Of a stretch of DNA of 64,000 nt, positions 51,844 to 60,498 are shown one piece after another (the stretch's first letter is position 1; the number at the start of each line of letters is the position of its first letter). Under the pieces are notes generated by a model that was not told the DNA's origin, made no database searches, and saw only the letters and a program-made list of their open reading frames with translations. The position numbers and the translations under genes were made by a program. Source of the stretch: CAVYXF01 sp963772335 (GTDB lineage Bacteria; Pseudomonadota; Alphaproteobacteria; Rhizobiales; Rhodomicrobiaceae); the NCBI GenBank assembly GCA_963772335.1, contig CAVYXF010000015.1, positions 186,001-250,000 on the forward strand. Reading direction: 5' to 3'.

Positions 51844-54585
51844 CTAGAGCGTGCGCTTGACCTCCTCGACACGGAAGCACTCGATGACGTCGCCTTTGCG
51901 CATATCCTGATAGTTCTCGAACGCCATGCCGCATTCCTGGCCGGCCTGGACCTCACGGACTTCATCTTTAAAGCGCTTGAGCGTCGACAGCTTGCCCTCG
52001 TGGATGACGACATTGTCCCGGATAAGCCGGACATTGGCGCCGCGCTCCACACGGCCGTCGGTGACTCGGCAGCCCGCGACGTTGCCGACCTTGGAGATGT
52101 TGAACACCTCCAAGATCTCGGCCGTGCCGAGGAACGTCTCGCGCAGCATCGGCGAGAGCAGGCCGGACATCGCCGCCTTGATGTCGTCGACGAGGTCGTA
52201 GATCACGTTGTAATAGCGGATCTCGACTCCGCCGCGCTCGGCGAGTTGCTTGGCCTGCGCGTTGGCGCGAACATTGAAGCCGACGATGGCCGCATTCGAC
52301 GCGGTTGCCAGTGACACGTCGGATTCGGTGATGCCTCCGACCGCCACATGAACCAATCGCGCGCCGACTTCGTCATTTCCGAGCTTTTCAAGAGCAGCTG
52401 CGATCGCCTCGACCGAGCCCTGAACGTCGCCCTTGATGATCAGCGGGAACTCCTTCTTACCCGCTTGGCCGAGCTGGCTCATCATCTGCTCAAGCGAGGA
52501 ACGGCTGCCGGCTCCGCCCGCTTTCAGATCGCGCAGCTTGCGCACGCGGTATTCGGTCAGCTCGCGAGCGCGGGCCTCCGTTTCCACCACGGCAAACTGG
52601 TCGCCCGCTTCCGGTGCGCTGTCAAAACCGAGCACCTCCACCGGAACGGACGGCCCGGCCTCGGTCACATGCTCGCCCTTGTCGTCGATGAGCGCGCGCA
52701 CACGGCCCCAGGCCCGACCCGCCACCACAAGCTGGCCGACGGTCAGCGTACCGCGCTGGACCAGCACTGTGCCGACCGGTCCGCGGCCGCGTTCGAGCTT
52801 GGCCTCGATGACCACGCCTTCCGCGGGACGGTTCGGATTGGCCTTGAGTTCGAGCACCTCGGCCTGCAGATGGATGGCTTCGAGCAGCTTGTCGAGACCG
52901 ATGCGGTTCTTGGCCGACACCTCGACTTCGAGCGTATCGCCTGAGAGGCTCTCGGTGACGATCTCGTATTGCAGCAGCTCGGTGCGGACCTTCTGCGGGT
53001 CGGCGTCCGGCTTGTCGATCTTGTTGATCGCCACAATGAGCGGAACGCCCGCCGCCTTGGCATGATTGATAGCCTCGACCGTTTGCGGCATGACGCCGTC
53101 ATCGGCCGCAACCACCAGCACGACGATATCCGTGACCTTGGCACCGCGGGCACGCATCTGGGTAAAAGCCGCGTGGCCCGGCGTATCGATGAAGGTGATC
53201 GGATCGCCCTCTTCGGTGGTGATCTGATAGGCGCCGATATGCTGGGTAATGCCGCCGGCCTCGCCCTCCACCACATTGGTGTGACGCAGAGCATCGAGCA
53301 GCGAGGTCTTGCCGTGGTCGACGTGACCCATGATCGTCACCACCGGGGCACGTGGCTCCAGACTTTCATCGCTGTCGTCGATACCGATGAAGCCTTCCTC
53401 GACATCCGCCTCGGAGACGCGCTTCACGCCATGGCCGAATTCGGTGGCGATCAGCTCTGCGGTATCGGCGTCGATCACGTCGTTGATCTTGTGCATCTGT
53501 CCCTGTTTCATCAGGAACTTGATCACGTCGACGGAGCGCTCGGCCATGCGGTTGGCGAGCTCCTGGATGGTGATGACCTCAGGCAGCTGCACTTCACGCA
53601 GGATCTTCTTGCGCGGCTCGGGGGCAAGCGCCTGCTTTTTCAGGCGCTCGCGCTGACGTCGCAGCGAGGCGAGTGAACGCTCGCGCTGTTCTTCATCAAG
53701 CGCGTTGGTGATGGTGAGTTTGGTGCGCGCGCGGCGGTCGACCTCGGTCTTCTTAACCGGCGGGCTCGGCAGCTTCGCTTTCTTCACGCCGCTTCTGTCG
53801 ACGCGGTTGCGGCCCTCCTCATCCTCCTCATCCTGGACGCGGGCGACCTCGCGTGCCGGGCGAGGTGTAGCGGCGGGCGTCGTCGGCGTCGCCTCAGGGG
53901 CCGGTGCGCCGCCATTGCGGCTGCTCGGGGCGTCCAGCCGCGGCGGACGGCCATCGCGCGGCGCCTGACGCGGCAACGGGCTGGCAATACCGCCCCCGCG
54001 CTGCGGCGCAGAGCGCGCCCTCGGTTGCGTGGCAGCCTCGCCCGCTTGAGCGCCGGCGACCGTTTCCTGCTCGGCAGTTCGCTGGGCAGCTTCGGCCTGC
54101 GCAGCCTCCTCGGCCTTACGGGAGTCCTCCTCCTCGCGGATGCGATCCTCTTCAGCCTGGATGCGGGCCTGCTCGGCGAGACGCTCCTCCTCCTCCGCAC
54201 GCTCGACGCGCTCGACTTCCTCGCGCTTGCGCGCCTCGTTGAGCGCGCGGGCGCGGGCATCTACCTCATTGGCAGAAAGCTGGCGCAGCACGTTGCGCGA
54301 GCGCTCCTGCTGCCCCTGCTCCTGCTGGCGCGGCCGCAATGAATCGCGGCCGGGCGGCCGCGGCCGTGCCGGCTGGTCCTGGCGCTCGGCGGGCACATTG
54401 GCGACCGCCTCCTGCATGGTCAGGGGCTTCTTCGAACGCTTCTTCTCCACCAGCACCGATTTCGACCGGCCATGGCTGAAACTCTGGCGGACGTGACCCT
54501 GTTCGACCGTCTTCTTGACGCCGAGGGTGATCGTCTTGCGTCCGCCTCGAGCGGCTTTATCTTCAGGTTCTCTCGTTTCGCTCAT
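51844..54585 (-). CDS. infB: Translation initiation factor IF-2
   Basis: The product is 913 residues. A long charged, Ala/Glu/Arg-rich N-terminal region (IF2_assoc and coiled coil, about 1-400) precedes the G domain (VTIMGHVDHGKTSLLDALR, DTPGHAAFTQMR, NKIDKPDADP) and the C-terminal IF2 domains (GDVQGSVEAIAAALEKLG; ending CFRVEEVKRTL). ATG 54585 overlaps the stop of rnpM (ATGA), giving coupling. Confidence 0.97.
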   Translation of the reverse strand: MSETREPEDKAARGGRKTITLGVKKTVEQGHVRQSFSHGRSKSVLVEKKRSKKPLTMQEAVANVPAERQDQPARPRPPGRDSLRPRQQEQGQQERSRNVLRQLSANEVDARARALNEARKREEVERVERAEEEERLAEQARIQAEEDRIREEEDSRKAEEAAQAEAAQRTAEQETVAGAQAGEAATQPRARSAPQRGGGIASPLPRQAPRDGRPPRLDAPSSRNGGAPAPEATPTTPAATPRPAREVARVQDEEDEEGRNRVDRSGVKKAKLPSPPVKKTEVDRRARTKLTITNALDEEQRERSLASLRRQRERLKKQALAPEPRKKILREVQLPEVITIQELANRMAERSVDVIKFLMKQGQMHKINDVIDADTAELIATEFGHGVKRVSEADVEEGFIGIDDSDESLEPRAPVVTIMGHVDHGKTSLLDALRHTNVVEGEAGGITQHIGAYQITTEEGDPITFIDTPGHAAFTQMRARGAKVTDIVVLVVAADDGVMPQTVEAINHAKAAGVPLIVAINKIDKPDADPQKVRTELLQYEIVTESLSGDTLEVEVSAKNRIGLDKLLEAIHLQAEVLELKANPNRPAEGVVIEAKLERGRGPVGTVLVQRGTLTVGQLVVAGRAWGRVRALIDDKGEHVTEAGPSVPVEVLGFDSAPEAGDQFAVVETEARARELTEYRVRKLRDLKAGGAGSRSSLEQMMSQLGQAGKKEFPLIIKGDVQGSVEAIAAALEKLGNDEVGARLVHVAVGGITESDVSLATASNAAIVGFNVRANAQAKQLAERGGVEIRYYNVIYDLVDDIKAAMSGLLSPMLRETFLGTAEILEVFNISKVGNVAGCRVTDGRVERGANVRLIRDNVVIHEGKLSTLKRFKDEVREVQAGQECGMAFENYQDMRKGDVIECFRVEEVKRTL

Positions 54586-55319
54586 TCCCAATCCTGTTCC
54601 GGCGCGTCCGCCGCCGGGGCAATCTCCGGATATGCTGCTGCATACCGCATATGTTTCAGCGCCGATTGGACAAATTTTCGTCCGGCGCCGTCCTGTGTGA
54701 TGGCTGCGTGCATCACATTATGCCTCCCAAGAGCCCCACTCACCTCGACCGAGGTGAAGCAAGTGATGAGAGGCAGAATATCACCGTCTGCGTTCATTCC
54801 TCCGGGGACAAGCCGGTCAAGCTTACGCCGCCCATCGGAGGCAGCCTCGGAGGCGTGCAGTAGAACTACCCGTTTGTCGCCAGAAAGTGCCTTCTCGACC
54901 TTGGCAAATCCCGCAACCACACAGCCTGCTTTATTGGCCAGAGCCAGATCCTGCAGAGCCGCGCGGCGCAAGAGACCCTCAACGACTTCCGCCAGGTCCG
55001 GATCGACCGTCACGGCCTGGCGAAACCCTTTGGCGAAGCTCTTCTGCTTGACAGCTCTGCTCACGGCGTGCCGCGTCGCCGTAATCCAAACACCGCGCCC
55101 AGGAAGCTTTCTCTTGAGATCCGGCACAACCCGCTTTTCGGGGTCGAGCACAAAGCGAAGAAGGTCATCTTCCGGGCAGCGGGTGCGCGTCTGCGCACAC
55201 TGCCGAACAGGTCTTGCCCTATATCTATCCTCTTCCCACAACAATTTCACTAGTTCTATTTGCCAATCATCCGGCGATACCGCAACTCTGTTTCCGGTGC
55301 GACACAGCACCCGCACCAA
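54582..55319 (-). CDS. rnpM: YlxR/RnpM-family RNA-binding protein with L7Ae-like C-terminal domain
   Basis: The product is up to 245 residues. The YlxR (DUF448) domain (RQCAQTRTRCPEDDLLRFV, PGRGVWITATRHAVSRAVKQ) is followed by a ribosomal L7Ae/L30e-like domain (LALANKAGCVVAGFAKVEKA), the two-domain form usual in alphaproteobacteria. The start is uncertain: TTG/GTG at 55319/55316 have GGGA upstream, but GTG 55250 would better match the usual N-terminus. It lies between nusA and infB and overlaps infB by ATGA. Confidence 0.88.
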   Translation of the reverse strand: MVRVLCRTGNRVAVSPDDWQIELVKLLWEEDRYRARPVRQCAQTRTRCPEDDLLRFVLDPEKRVVPDLKRKLPGRGVWITATRHAVSRAVKQKSFAKGFRQAVTVDPDLAEVVEGLLRRAALQDLALANKAGCVVAGFAKVEKALSGDKRVVLLHASEAASDGRRKLDRLVPGGMNADGDILPLITCFTSVEVSGALGRHNVMHAAITQDGAGRKFVQSALKHMRYAAAYPEIAPAADAPEQDWE

Positions 55320-55329
55320 ATTTTCCCGT

Positions 55330-56973
55330 TTACAATTCGTGCTCTGCGGCTGGGGCGGCTTCGCTCTCCTCCGCCTCCCCCGTTTCGCTTTCGGCCTCCT
55401 CCTCAGGCTCTTCCGCGGGCGGCTCGATCCAGCCGGCCTTAACGCGCGCCTCCAGGATCATCTGCTCGGCATCTTCGCGGCTCACATCGAAATCCTCAAG
55501 GAAGCCCTTGTGCCGGGTCGTGGCTCCGTCCTTGCGCTCGCTCCAGCCGATCAGATCGTCGGTAGCGCAGTCGGCGAAGTCCTCTACTGTCTTGACTCCG
55601 TTCTCGCCCAGCGCGACCAGCATCGCGCCGGTCAGACCAGGAATAGTCGCCAGGTCATCGTCGACGCCCAACTCGCGGCGCTTGGCATCGAGCTCGGCTT
55701 CCCGGCGCTCCAGATAATCGCGGGCGCGCTCCTGGATCTCCTCGGCGGTTGCCTCATCGAAACCTTCGATGGCCGCAATTTCCGTCGGCTCGACAAAGGC
55801 GACCTCCTCGACCGAGGAGAAGCCTTCAGAAGCGAGGAGCTGAGCGATCACCTCGTCCACATCAAGCGCTTCCATGAAGGTGTTGGAGCGCTCGTTGAAT
55901 TCCTTCTGCCGGCGCTCCGATTCCTCGGCTTCGGTGAGGATATCGATGTCCCAGCCGGTGAGCTGCGAAGCGAGGCGGACATTCTGGCCGCGCCGACCAA
56001 TGGCGAGCGAGAGCTGATCGTCCGGCACCACCACTTCGATACGCTCGGCGTCCTCGTCCAGCACAACCTTCGAGACTTCCGCAGGTGCGAGCGCGTTCAC
56101 GATGAAGGTTGCGGCGTCCGGCGACCACTGGATGATGTCGATTTTCTCGCCCTGAAGCTCGTTCACCACCGCCTGCACGCGCGAGCCGCGCATACCGACG
56201 CAGGCACCGACCGGATCGATAGAGGTGTCCTTCGAGACCACCGCGATCTTGGCCCGGCTCCCCGGATCGCGCGCAACGGATTTCAGCTCCACCACGCCAT
56301 CATAGATCTCGGGAACCTCCTGCGCGAACAGCTTGGCCATGAATTCCGGCCGGGTCCGCGAGAGGAAAATCTGCGGGCCGCGCTGCTCCCGCCTCACATC
56401 ATATATGTACGCGCGGATGCGATCGCCATAGCGGTAGGTCTCGCGCGGCAGCGTCTCGTCGCGCCGCACCACCGCCTCGGCACGGCCAAGATCCACGATG
56501 ACATTGCCATATTCGACGCGTTTCACGGTGCCGTTGGAAATATCGCCGATACGGTCGCGATATTCGGCATATTGCCGCTCGCGCTCGGCCTCGCGCACCT
56601 TCTGCACGATGACCTGCTTGGCATTCTGCGCCGCCACGCGGCCGAAATCGAGCGGCGGGAGTGGCTCTGCGATGAAGTCCCCGATATTGGCGTCCGGATT
56701 GCGCCGCCTTGCATCCTTCAGCGCGATCTCGGTCGCCTCCTGGCCCACCTGCTCCACCACTTCGAGCAGCCGGGCCAGCCGGATCTCGCCGGTTTTCGCA
56801 TCGATCTCGGCACGGATCTCGTTCTCGCTGCCATAGCGGGACTTTGCCGCCTTCTGGATGGCGTCTTCCATGGCCTGGATGACGAGGGAGCGGTCGATGG
56901 ACTTCTCGCGCGCAACCGCATCCGCGATCTGGAGTAATTCAAGCCGATTTGCGCTAACGCCTGCTTGCGCCAT
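55330..56973 (-). CDS. nusA: Transcription termination/antitermination protein NusA
   Basis: The product is 547 residues: NusA N-terminal RNAP-binding domain (LELLQIADAVAREKSIDRSL), S1 domain (GDISNGTVKRVEYGNVIVDL), two KH domains (VGACVGMRGSRVQAVVNELQ; LSLAIGRRGQNVRLASQLTG) and two acidic C-terminal helix-hairpin repeats. It ends in an acidic Glu-rich tail. Its start overlaps the rimP stop by 20 bases, so translation is linked. Confidence 0.97.
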   Translation of the reverse strand: MAQAGVSANRLELLQIADAVAREKSIDRSLVIQAMEDAIQKAAKSRYGSENEIRAEIDAKTGEIRLARLLEVVEQVGQEATEIALKDARRRNPDANIGDFIAEPLPPLDFGRVAAQNAKQVIVQKVREAERERQYAEYRDRIGDISNGTVKRVEYGNVIVDLGRAEAVVRRDETLPRETYRYGDRIRAYIYDVRREQRGPQIFLSRTRPEFMAKLFAQEVPEIYDGVVELKSVARDPGSRAKIAVVSKDTSIDPVGACVGMRGSRVQAVVNELQGEKIDIIQWSPDAATFIVNALAPAEVSKVVLDEDAERIEVVVPDDQLSLAIGRRGQNVRLASQLTGWDIDILTEAEESERRQKEFNERSNTFMEALDVDEVIAQLLASEGFSSVEEVAFVEPTEIAAIEGFDEATAEEIQERARDYLERREAELDAKRRELGVDDDLATIPGLTGAMLVALGENGVKTVEDFADCATDDLIGWSERKDGATTRHKGFLEDFDVSREDAEQMILEARVKAGWIEPPAEEPEEEAESETGEAEESEAAPAAEHEL

Positions 56974-57565
56974 TCATTTCACTCCGAGTCTCTTGTTCTT
57001 CGTCGCCGCTCATTGCCAGCTCGGCCTCCTGCGCCTCTTTCGCCGCCTTAAGCAGCTCGTCCGTGAGAACGAGCTTGGCGTCGGCGATAAGATCGACAGG
57101 GAGCCCGATGGTCTGCGGCTCATCAAAATCCTTCAGCTCCATCTGGAGCCGCGCCTCACCATCCTCGAATCCCTCGATGATTCCGCGAAAGCGACGGCGG
57201 CCGGCTACCAGTTCCTTCATCTCGATCTTGGCTTCAAAGCCGGCCCAGTCGGTGAAATCCGAAGGGCGCACCAGAGGCCGGTCGATGCCAGGGGAGGAAA
57301 CCTCCAGTTGGAATGATCCAGGCATCGGATCATTGGCGTCCAGCACCGGCGACAGCCGCCGGCTGACGAGCGCGCAGTCATCGACGGTAATGGCCCGGTC
57401 CTGCCGGTCCACCATGATCTGCAGCGTCGGGCCGGAAACCTTCACCCGCACCAGCCGATAACCAAGATCAGCGACAACGGGCTCGGCGAGCGCAGCAATC
57501 CGCGCCGCAAGGCCGCTTTCGCGATAGAACCGTTCCTGCAGGTCTGTTCCGGACACGCCAGCCAT
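56954..57565 (-). CDS. rimP: Ribosome maturation factor RimP
   Basis: The product is 203 residues from ATG 57565. RimP signatures are PVVADLGYRLVRVKVSG, ITVDDCALVSRRLSPVLDAN and LEVSSPGIDRPLVRPSDF. Needed for late 30S assembly. The open frame extends upstream to 57850 but that part crosses a terminator-like hairpin and lacks family similarity. It heads the rimP-nusA-rnpM-infB-rbfA-truB-rpsO unit. Confidence 0.93.
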   Translation of the reverse strand: MAGVSGTDLQERFYRESGLAARIAALAEPVVADLGYRLVRVKVSGPTLQIMVDRQDRAITVDDCALVSRRLSPVLDANDPMPGSFQLEVSSPGIDRPLVRPSDFTDWAGFEAKIEMKELVAGRRRFRGIIEGFEDGEARLQMELKDFDEPQTIGLPVDLIADAKLVLTDELLKAAKEAQEAELAMSGDEEQETRSEMNGASRR

Positions 57566-57610
57566 AAAGCGTTCGATGACGATCCTCTCCAGACGATCTG
57601 GTGAGCGCCT

Positions 57611-57643
57611 AAAGAAAAAGAGCGGACCCTTGCGGGGCCCACT
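57611..57643 (-). terminator. Terminator or attenuator upstream of rimP
   Basis: On the minus strand agtgggccc pairs with gggtccgct (nine pairs, two G-U) around a short loop (57621-57643), followed immediately by TTTTTCTTT (57619-57611), the form of a Rho-independent terminator. It lies between trmB (stop at 57820) and rimP (start 57565). It may end the trmB transcript or, as a leader attenuator, allow NusA to control its own operon. Confidence 0.75.
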
Positions 57644-57819
57644 CTCCACAGTCGAGATGATCATGAGCAAGCCACAATTTAGGCAGGTTTCTCGCGCGGT
57701 GCAAGCGGATGTTGCACTTCCTATGCAGAAATATTTGGGTGTTGCCGCCGGCGCGGGCAAAGATTGCGCTTGTTTTGTAAGAATCGTGAACATGCACGCA
57801 GGCTCAGCGGGACGCGGCG

Positions 57820-58569
57820 CTAGGCGCGCTGGAATGCATAAAGGCGGCACGGGCGGCTGGCCGCGATCGCCTTCTGCTCATAACGCGTGACCGGCCAGTC
57901 CGCAGGGCGCTCGGCAATAAGGCCAGGCGCCGCAGCGAAGGCCGGCAGCGCCGCCATGTGCTCCTCGACCATTTCGCCGTAATCCGCGATGTCGGTGGCA
58001 AAGCGCAGTACAGCGCCCTTGCGCATGACACGGGCAAGCTCGCCCAGCCCATCCATGTTGAGGAGCCGGCGCTTACGGTGCCGCTTCTTCGGCCATGGAT
58101 CGGGAAACAGTACGAACACGCGGCCGATCATGGCATCCGGCAGCCAATCCAGCGCAAAGCGCGCATCGTCATTATGGATGCGTACCGAGCGAATACCGTC
58201 GTCGCTGAGACGTTTGACCAGGCTTGCCACGCCGCGCACGAACGGCTCGCAGCCGATGATGCCGACATTGGGGTGTTGTGCCGCCTGCCAAGCCAGATGC
58301 TCGCCGCCGCCGAACCCGATTTCGAGCCAAACATCCTGCGTATCCGGCCCGAACAGGTCGGTGAGCGGCAAAGGCGCAGGCTCGCTCACGTCCAACTTCA
58401 GCGCAGGCAGCGCCGCACGCAACAGGTCCTCCTGATATGCGGTGAGGCCGCGGCCGACATGGCGGCCATAAACGAGCCGCCGCCTGGGCGGCCCGTCTGT
58501 CTCGCTGCTCGCAGGTGGGATCAGCTCAGCGCGTCCTTGAGCGGCTCGACAAGATCTAGCTTCTCCCAT
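57820..58569 (-). CDS. trmB: tRNA (guanine-N7)-methyltransferase
   Basis: The enzyme methylates G46 of tRNA using SAM. Motifs are LEIGFGGGEHLAWQA (SAM-binding), GCEPFVRGVASLV, VFVLFPDPWPKKRHRKRRLL (the FPDPWPK signature) and RFATDIADYGEM. The only standard start in frame is ATG 58569, preceded by GGGG, which makes the gene overlap the end of metK by 49 bases; a non-standard CTG at about 58527 is the alternative. 249 residues with this start. Confidence 0.92.
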   Translation of the reverse strand: MGEARSCRAAQGRAELIPPASSETDGPPRRRLVYGRHVGRGLTAYQEDLLRAALPALKLDVSEPAPLPLTDLFGPDTQDVWLEIGFGGGEHLAWQAAQHPNVGIIGCEPFVRGVASLVKRLSDDGIRSVRIHNDDARFALDWLPDAMIGRVFVLFPDPWPKKRHRKRRLLNMDGLGELARVMRKGAVLRFATDIADYGEMVEEHMAALPAFAAAPGLIAERPADWPVTRYEQKAIAASRPCRLYAFQRA

Positions 58570-59690
58570 GAGAAGCCCCCATCAGCATCCGGCTTGCGGC
58601 CGAAATGACCGTAAGCGGCGGTGCGGCGGTAGATCGGACGGTTGAGCTGGAGATGCTCGCGAATGCCGCGCGGGCTGAGATTCATGACCTCGCTGAGCGC
58701 CTTCTCCAGTTTCTCCTCCGCGACCCGGCCGGTATTGTACAGATCGACATAGATCGACAGCGGCTTCGACACACCGATCGCGTAAGAGAGCTGCAGCGCG
58801 CATTTCTCTGCCAAACCAGCCGCCACGATGTTCTTTGCCAGATAGCGCGCGGCATAGGCTGCAGACCGGTCGACCTTGGTGGGATCCTTGCCGGAGAAGG
58901 CACCGCCACCGTGCGGGGCTGCGCCGCCATACGTATCGACGATGATCTTCCGTCCGGTCAAACCGGCATCGCCGTCCGGTCCGCCCGTGACGAAACGGCC
59001 CGTCGGATTGACATAGAGCTCCTCCTCCGGAGGCATCCAGCCGCTCGGCAGCACCCGTTCGACATAGGCGCGCACGATTTCGCGCACACGCTCCTGGCTA
59101 ACATCAGGCCCATGCTGGGTGGAAACAACAACCGAGGTGGCTTTGATCGGCCGGCCGCGCTCATAAAGCAGCGTCACCTGGCTCTTGGCGTCTGGGCCGA
59201 GTTCCGGCAGGCGGCCGGCGTGACGATCCTTGGAGATTGCATGCAGGATGTGGTGCGCGTAGTAGATCGGCGCCGGCATGAGGTCTTCGGTCTCATTGCA
59301 GGCGAAACCGAACATAATGCCCTGATCGCCCGCACCCTCATCCTTGTTGCCGGCCGCATCGACACCTTGCGCGATGTCGCTCGACTGCTCGTGCACATAG
59401 CACTCCACCTCGGCATCGGCCCAGTGGAAGCCTGACTGCTCGTAGCCGATTTCCCTCACAGCCTGGCGCGCAGCGTCGATCAGCGCCTCATGGGAGACGC
59501 TTTTCGGGCCGCGTGTCTCGCCCACCAGGATGATGCGGTTGGTCGTCGCCACGCTCTCTACGGCGACGCGCGAATAAGGGTCGGCGGCCAGGTAGAGATC
59601 GACCACCGCGTCAGAGATCTGGTCGCATACCTTGTCGGGATGCCCTTCAGAGACGGATTCACTCGTGAACAGGTACTGCGCGCGCGACAA
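58521..59690 (-). CDS. metK: S-adenosylmethionine synthetase
   Basis: The product is 389 residues. Signatures are FTSESVSEGHPDKVCDQISD (ATP site), GAGDQGIMFGFACNETEDLM, GGAAPHGGGAFSGKDPTKVD (phosphate loop) and a C-terminal domain ending KLDLVEPLKDAL. It makes SAM from methionine and ATP. It lies between the conserved HTH gene and trmB, the usual Rhizobiales order. Confidence 0.97.
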   Translation of the reverse strand: MSRAQYLFTSESVSEGHPDKVCDQISDAVVDLYLAADPYSRVAVESVATTNRIILVGETRGPKSVSHEALIDAARQAVREIGYEQSGFHWADAEVECYVHEQSSDIAQGVDAAGNKDEGAGDQGIMFGFACNETEDLMPAPIYYAHHILHAISKDRHAGRLPELGPDAKSQVTLLYERGRPIKATSVVVSTQHGPDVSQERVREIVRAYVERVLPSGWMPPEEELYVNPTGRFVTGGPDGDAGLTGRKIIVDTYGGAAPHGGGAFSGKDPTKVDRSAAYAARYLAKNIVAAGLAEKCALQLSYAIGVSKPLSIYVDLYNTGRVAEEKLEKALSEVMNLSPRGIREHLQLNRPIYRRTAAYGHFGRKPDADGGFSWEKLDLVEPLKDALS

Positions 59691-59799
59691 GGGCGAATTC
59701 CTTTCTTAAAGGCTAAAAGGCCTGAACCGTGCACGCTAATTATTGTGACCGCGCTTGGGTTGCAAGCGCAGTCGACGCCAATCAACGGAATTCAGCCTA

Positions 59800-60264
59800 T
59801 TATTCGCTGCGCGCAGGCGTCAGATCGGGCTCGACCACCGCCTCTTCACTCAAGGCCCGGACCAGCTCGACCACCCGTTTTCTGACTTTCGGATCGGTGA
59901 TTTTTACAAAGGCGCGGTTCAGCTCCAGCCCGTCGCGGCTGTTGAGAAAGTCCAAAAGAAAGGCTTCCGTCTTGGATTCGGCAAAGCCTGCCGAAGCCAT
60001 ATGACGATGGGCATGGGCCGGCGCATCCTCGAAAAAGAACTGAACTGAAACGTCCATGATCTGGGACAGCTGAAATAGACGGCTGGCCCCAATCCGGTTC
60101 GTGCCTTTCTCATATTTCTGAATTTGCTGGAAGGTCAGCCCCATCTTCTCGCCGAGCTTTTCCTGGCTCATGCCAATGACCATACGCCGAAGGCGCACAC
60201 GGCTGCCCACATGAATGTCCATCGGGTTCGGCTTCCGGCCAGGCGAACTCGAACCGGCCCTCAC
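59800..60264 (-). CDS. XRE-family helix-turn-helix regulator
   Basis: The product is 154 residues from GTG 60264 (the in-frame ATG at 60222 is possible but would remove conserved N-terminal residues). The Cro/CI HTH is VGSRVRLRRMVIGMSQEKLG followed by EKMGLTFQQIQKYEKGTNRI; the C-terminus carries an Asp/Leu-rich helical part. This conserved protein upstream of metK is a hallmark of alphaproteobacteria. It may regulate methionine/SAM genes; this is inferred. Confidence 0.9.
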   Translation of the reverse strand: MRAGSSSPGRKPNPMDIHVGSRVRLRRMVIGMSQEKLGEKMGLTFQQIQKYEKGTNRIGASRLFQLSQIMDVSVQFFFEDAPAHAHRHMASAGFAESKTEAFLLDFLNSRDGLELNRAFVKITDPKVRKRVVELVRALSEEAVVEPDLTPARSE

Positions 60265-60498
60265 TGCCTAGCGTACTATCTTCGCTTGCCATAGCTCCCA
60301 CTCTAGCCCTGTCTTTACAACGACAGCATGCACCCCTCTCACAGGGAGCGCAATGCTAGGTTGTAGTCCCCCATACTTCAACTCGTCAAGCACCAGGCGA
60401 TACAACCTGGAATTGTAGTTAATCACGTGCACTACTTCCGCTAGAAAAACCACCCCTGAACAGAGTGGGATTACTCGCGATGCTTGATGTTTTCGAGA

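Noticed and set aside
54472..56937. A plus-strand open frame of 821 codons opposite infB, rnpM and nusA
   Set aside because: It is the antisense shadow of well-recognised genes in GC-rich DNA and has no family features of its own.
59691..59799. Possible SAM riboswitch upstream of metK
   Set aside because: I looked for SAM-II/SAM-V conserved cores and saw only a weak aggc...gcct hairpin near the start; not enough to support a riboswitch.
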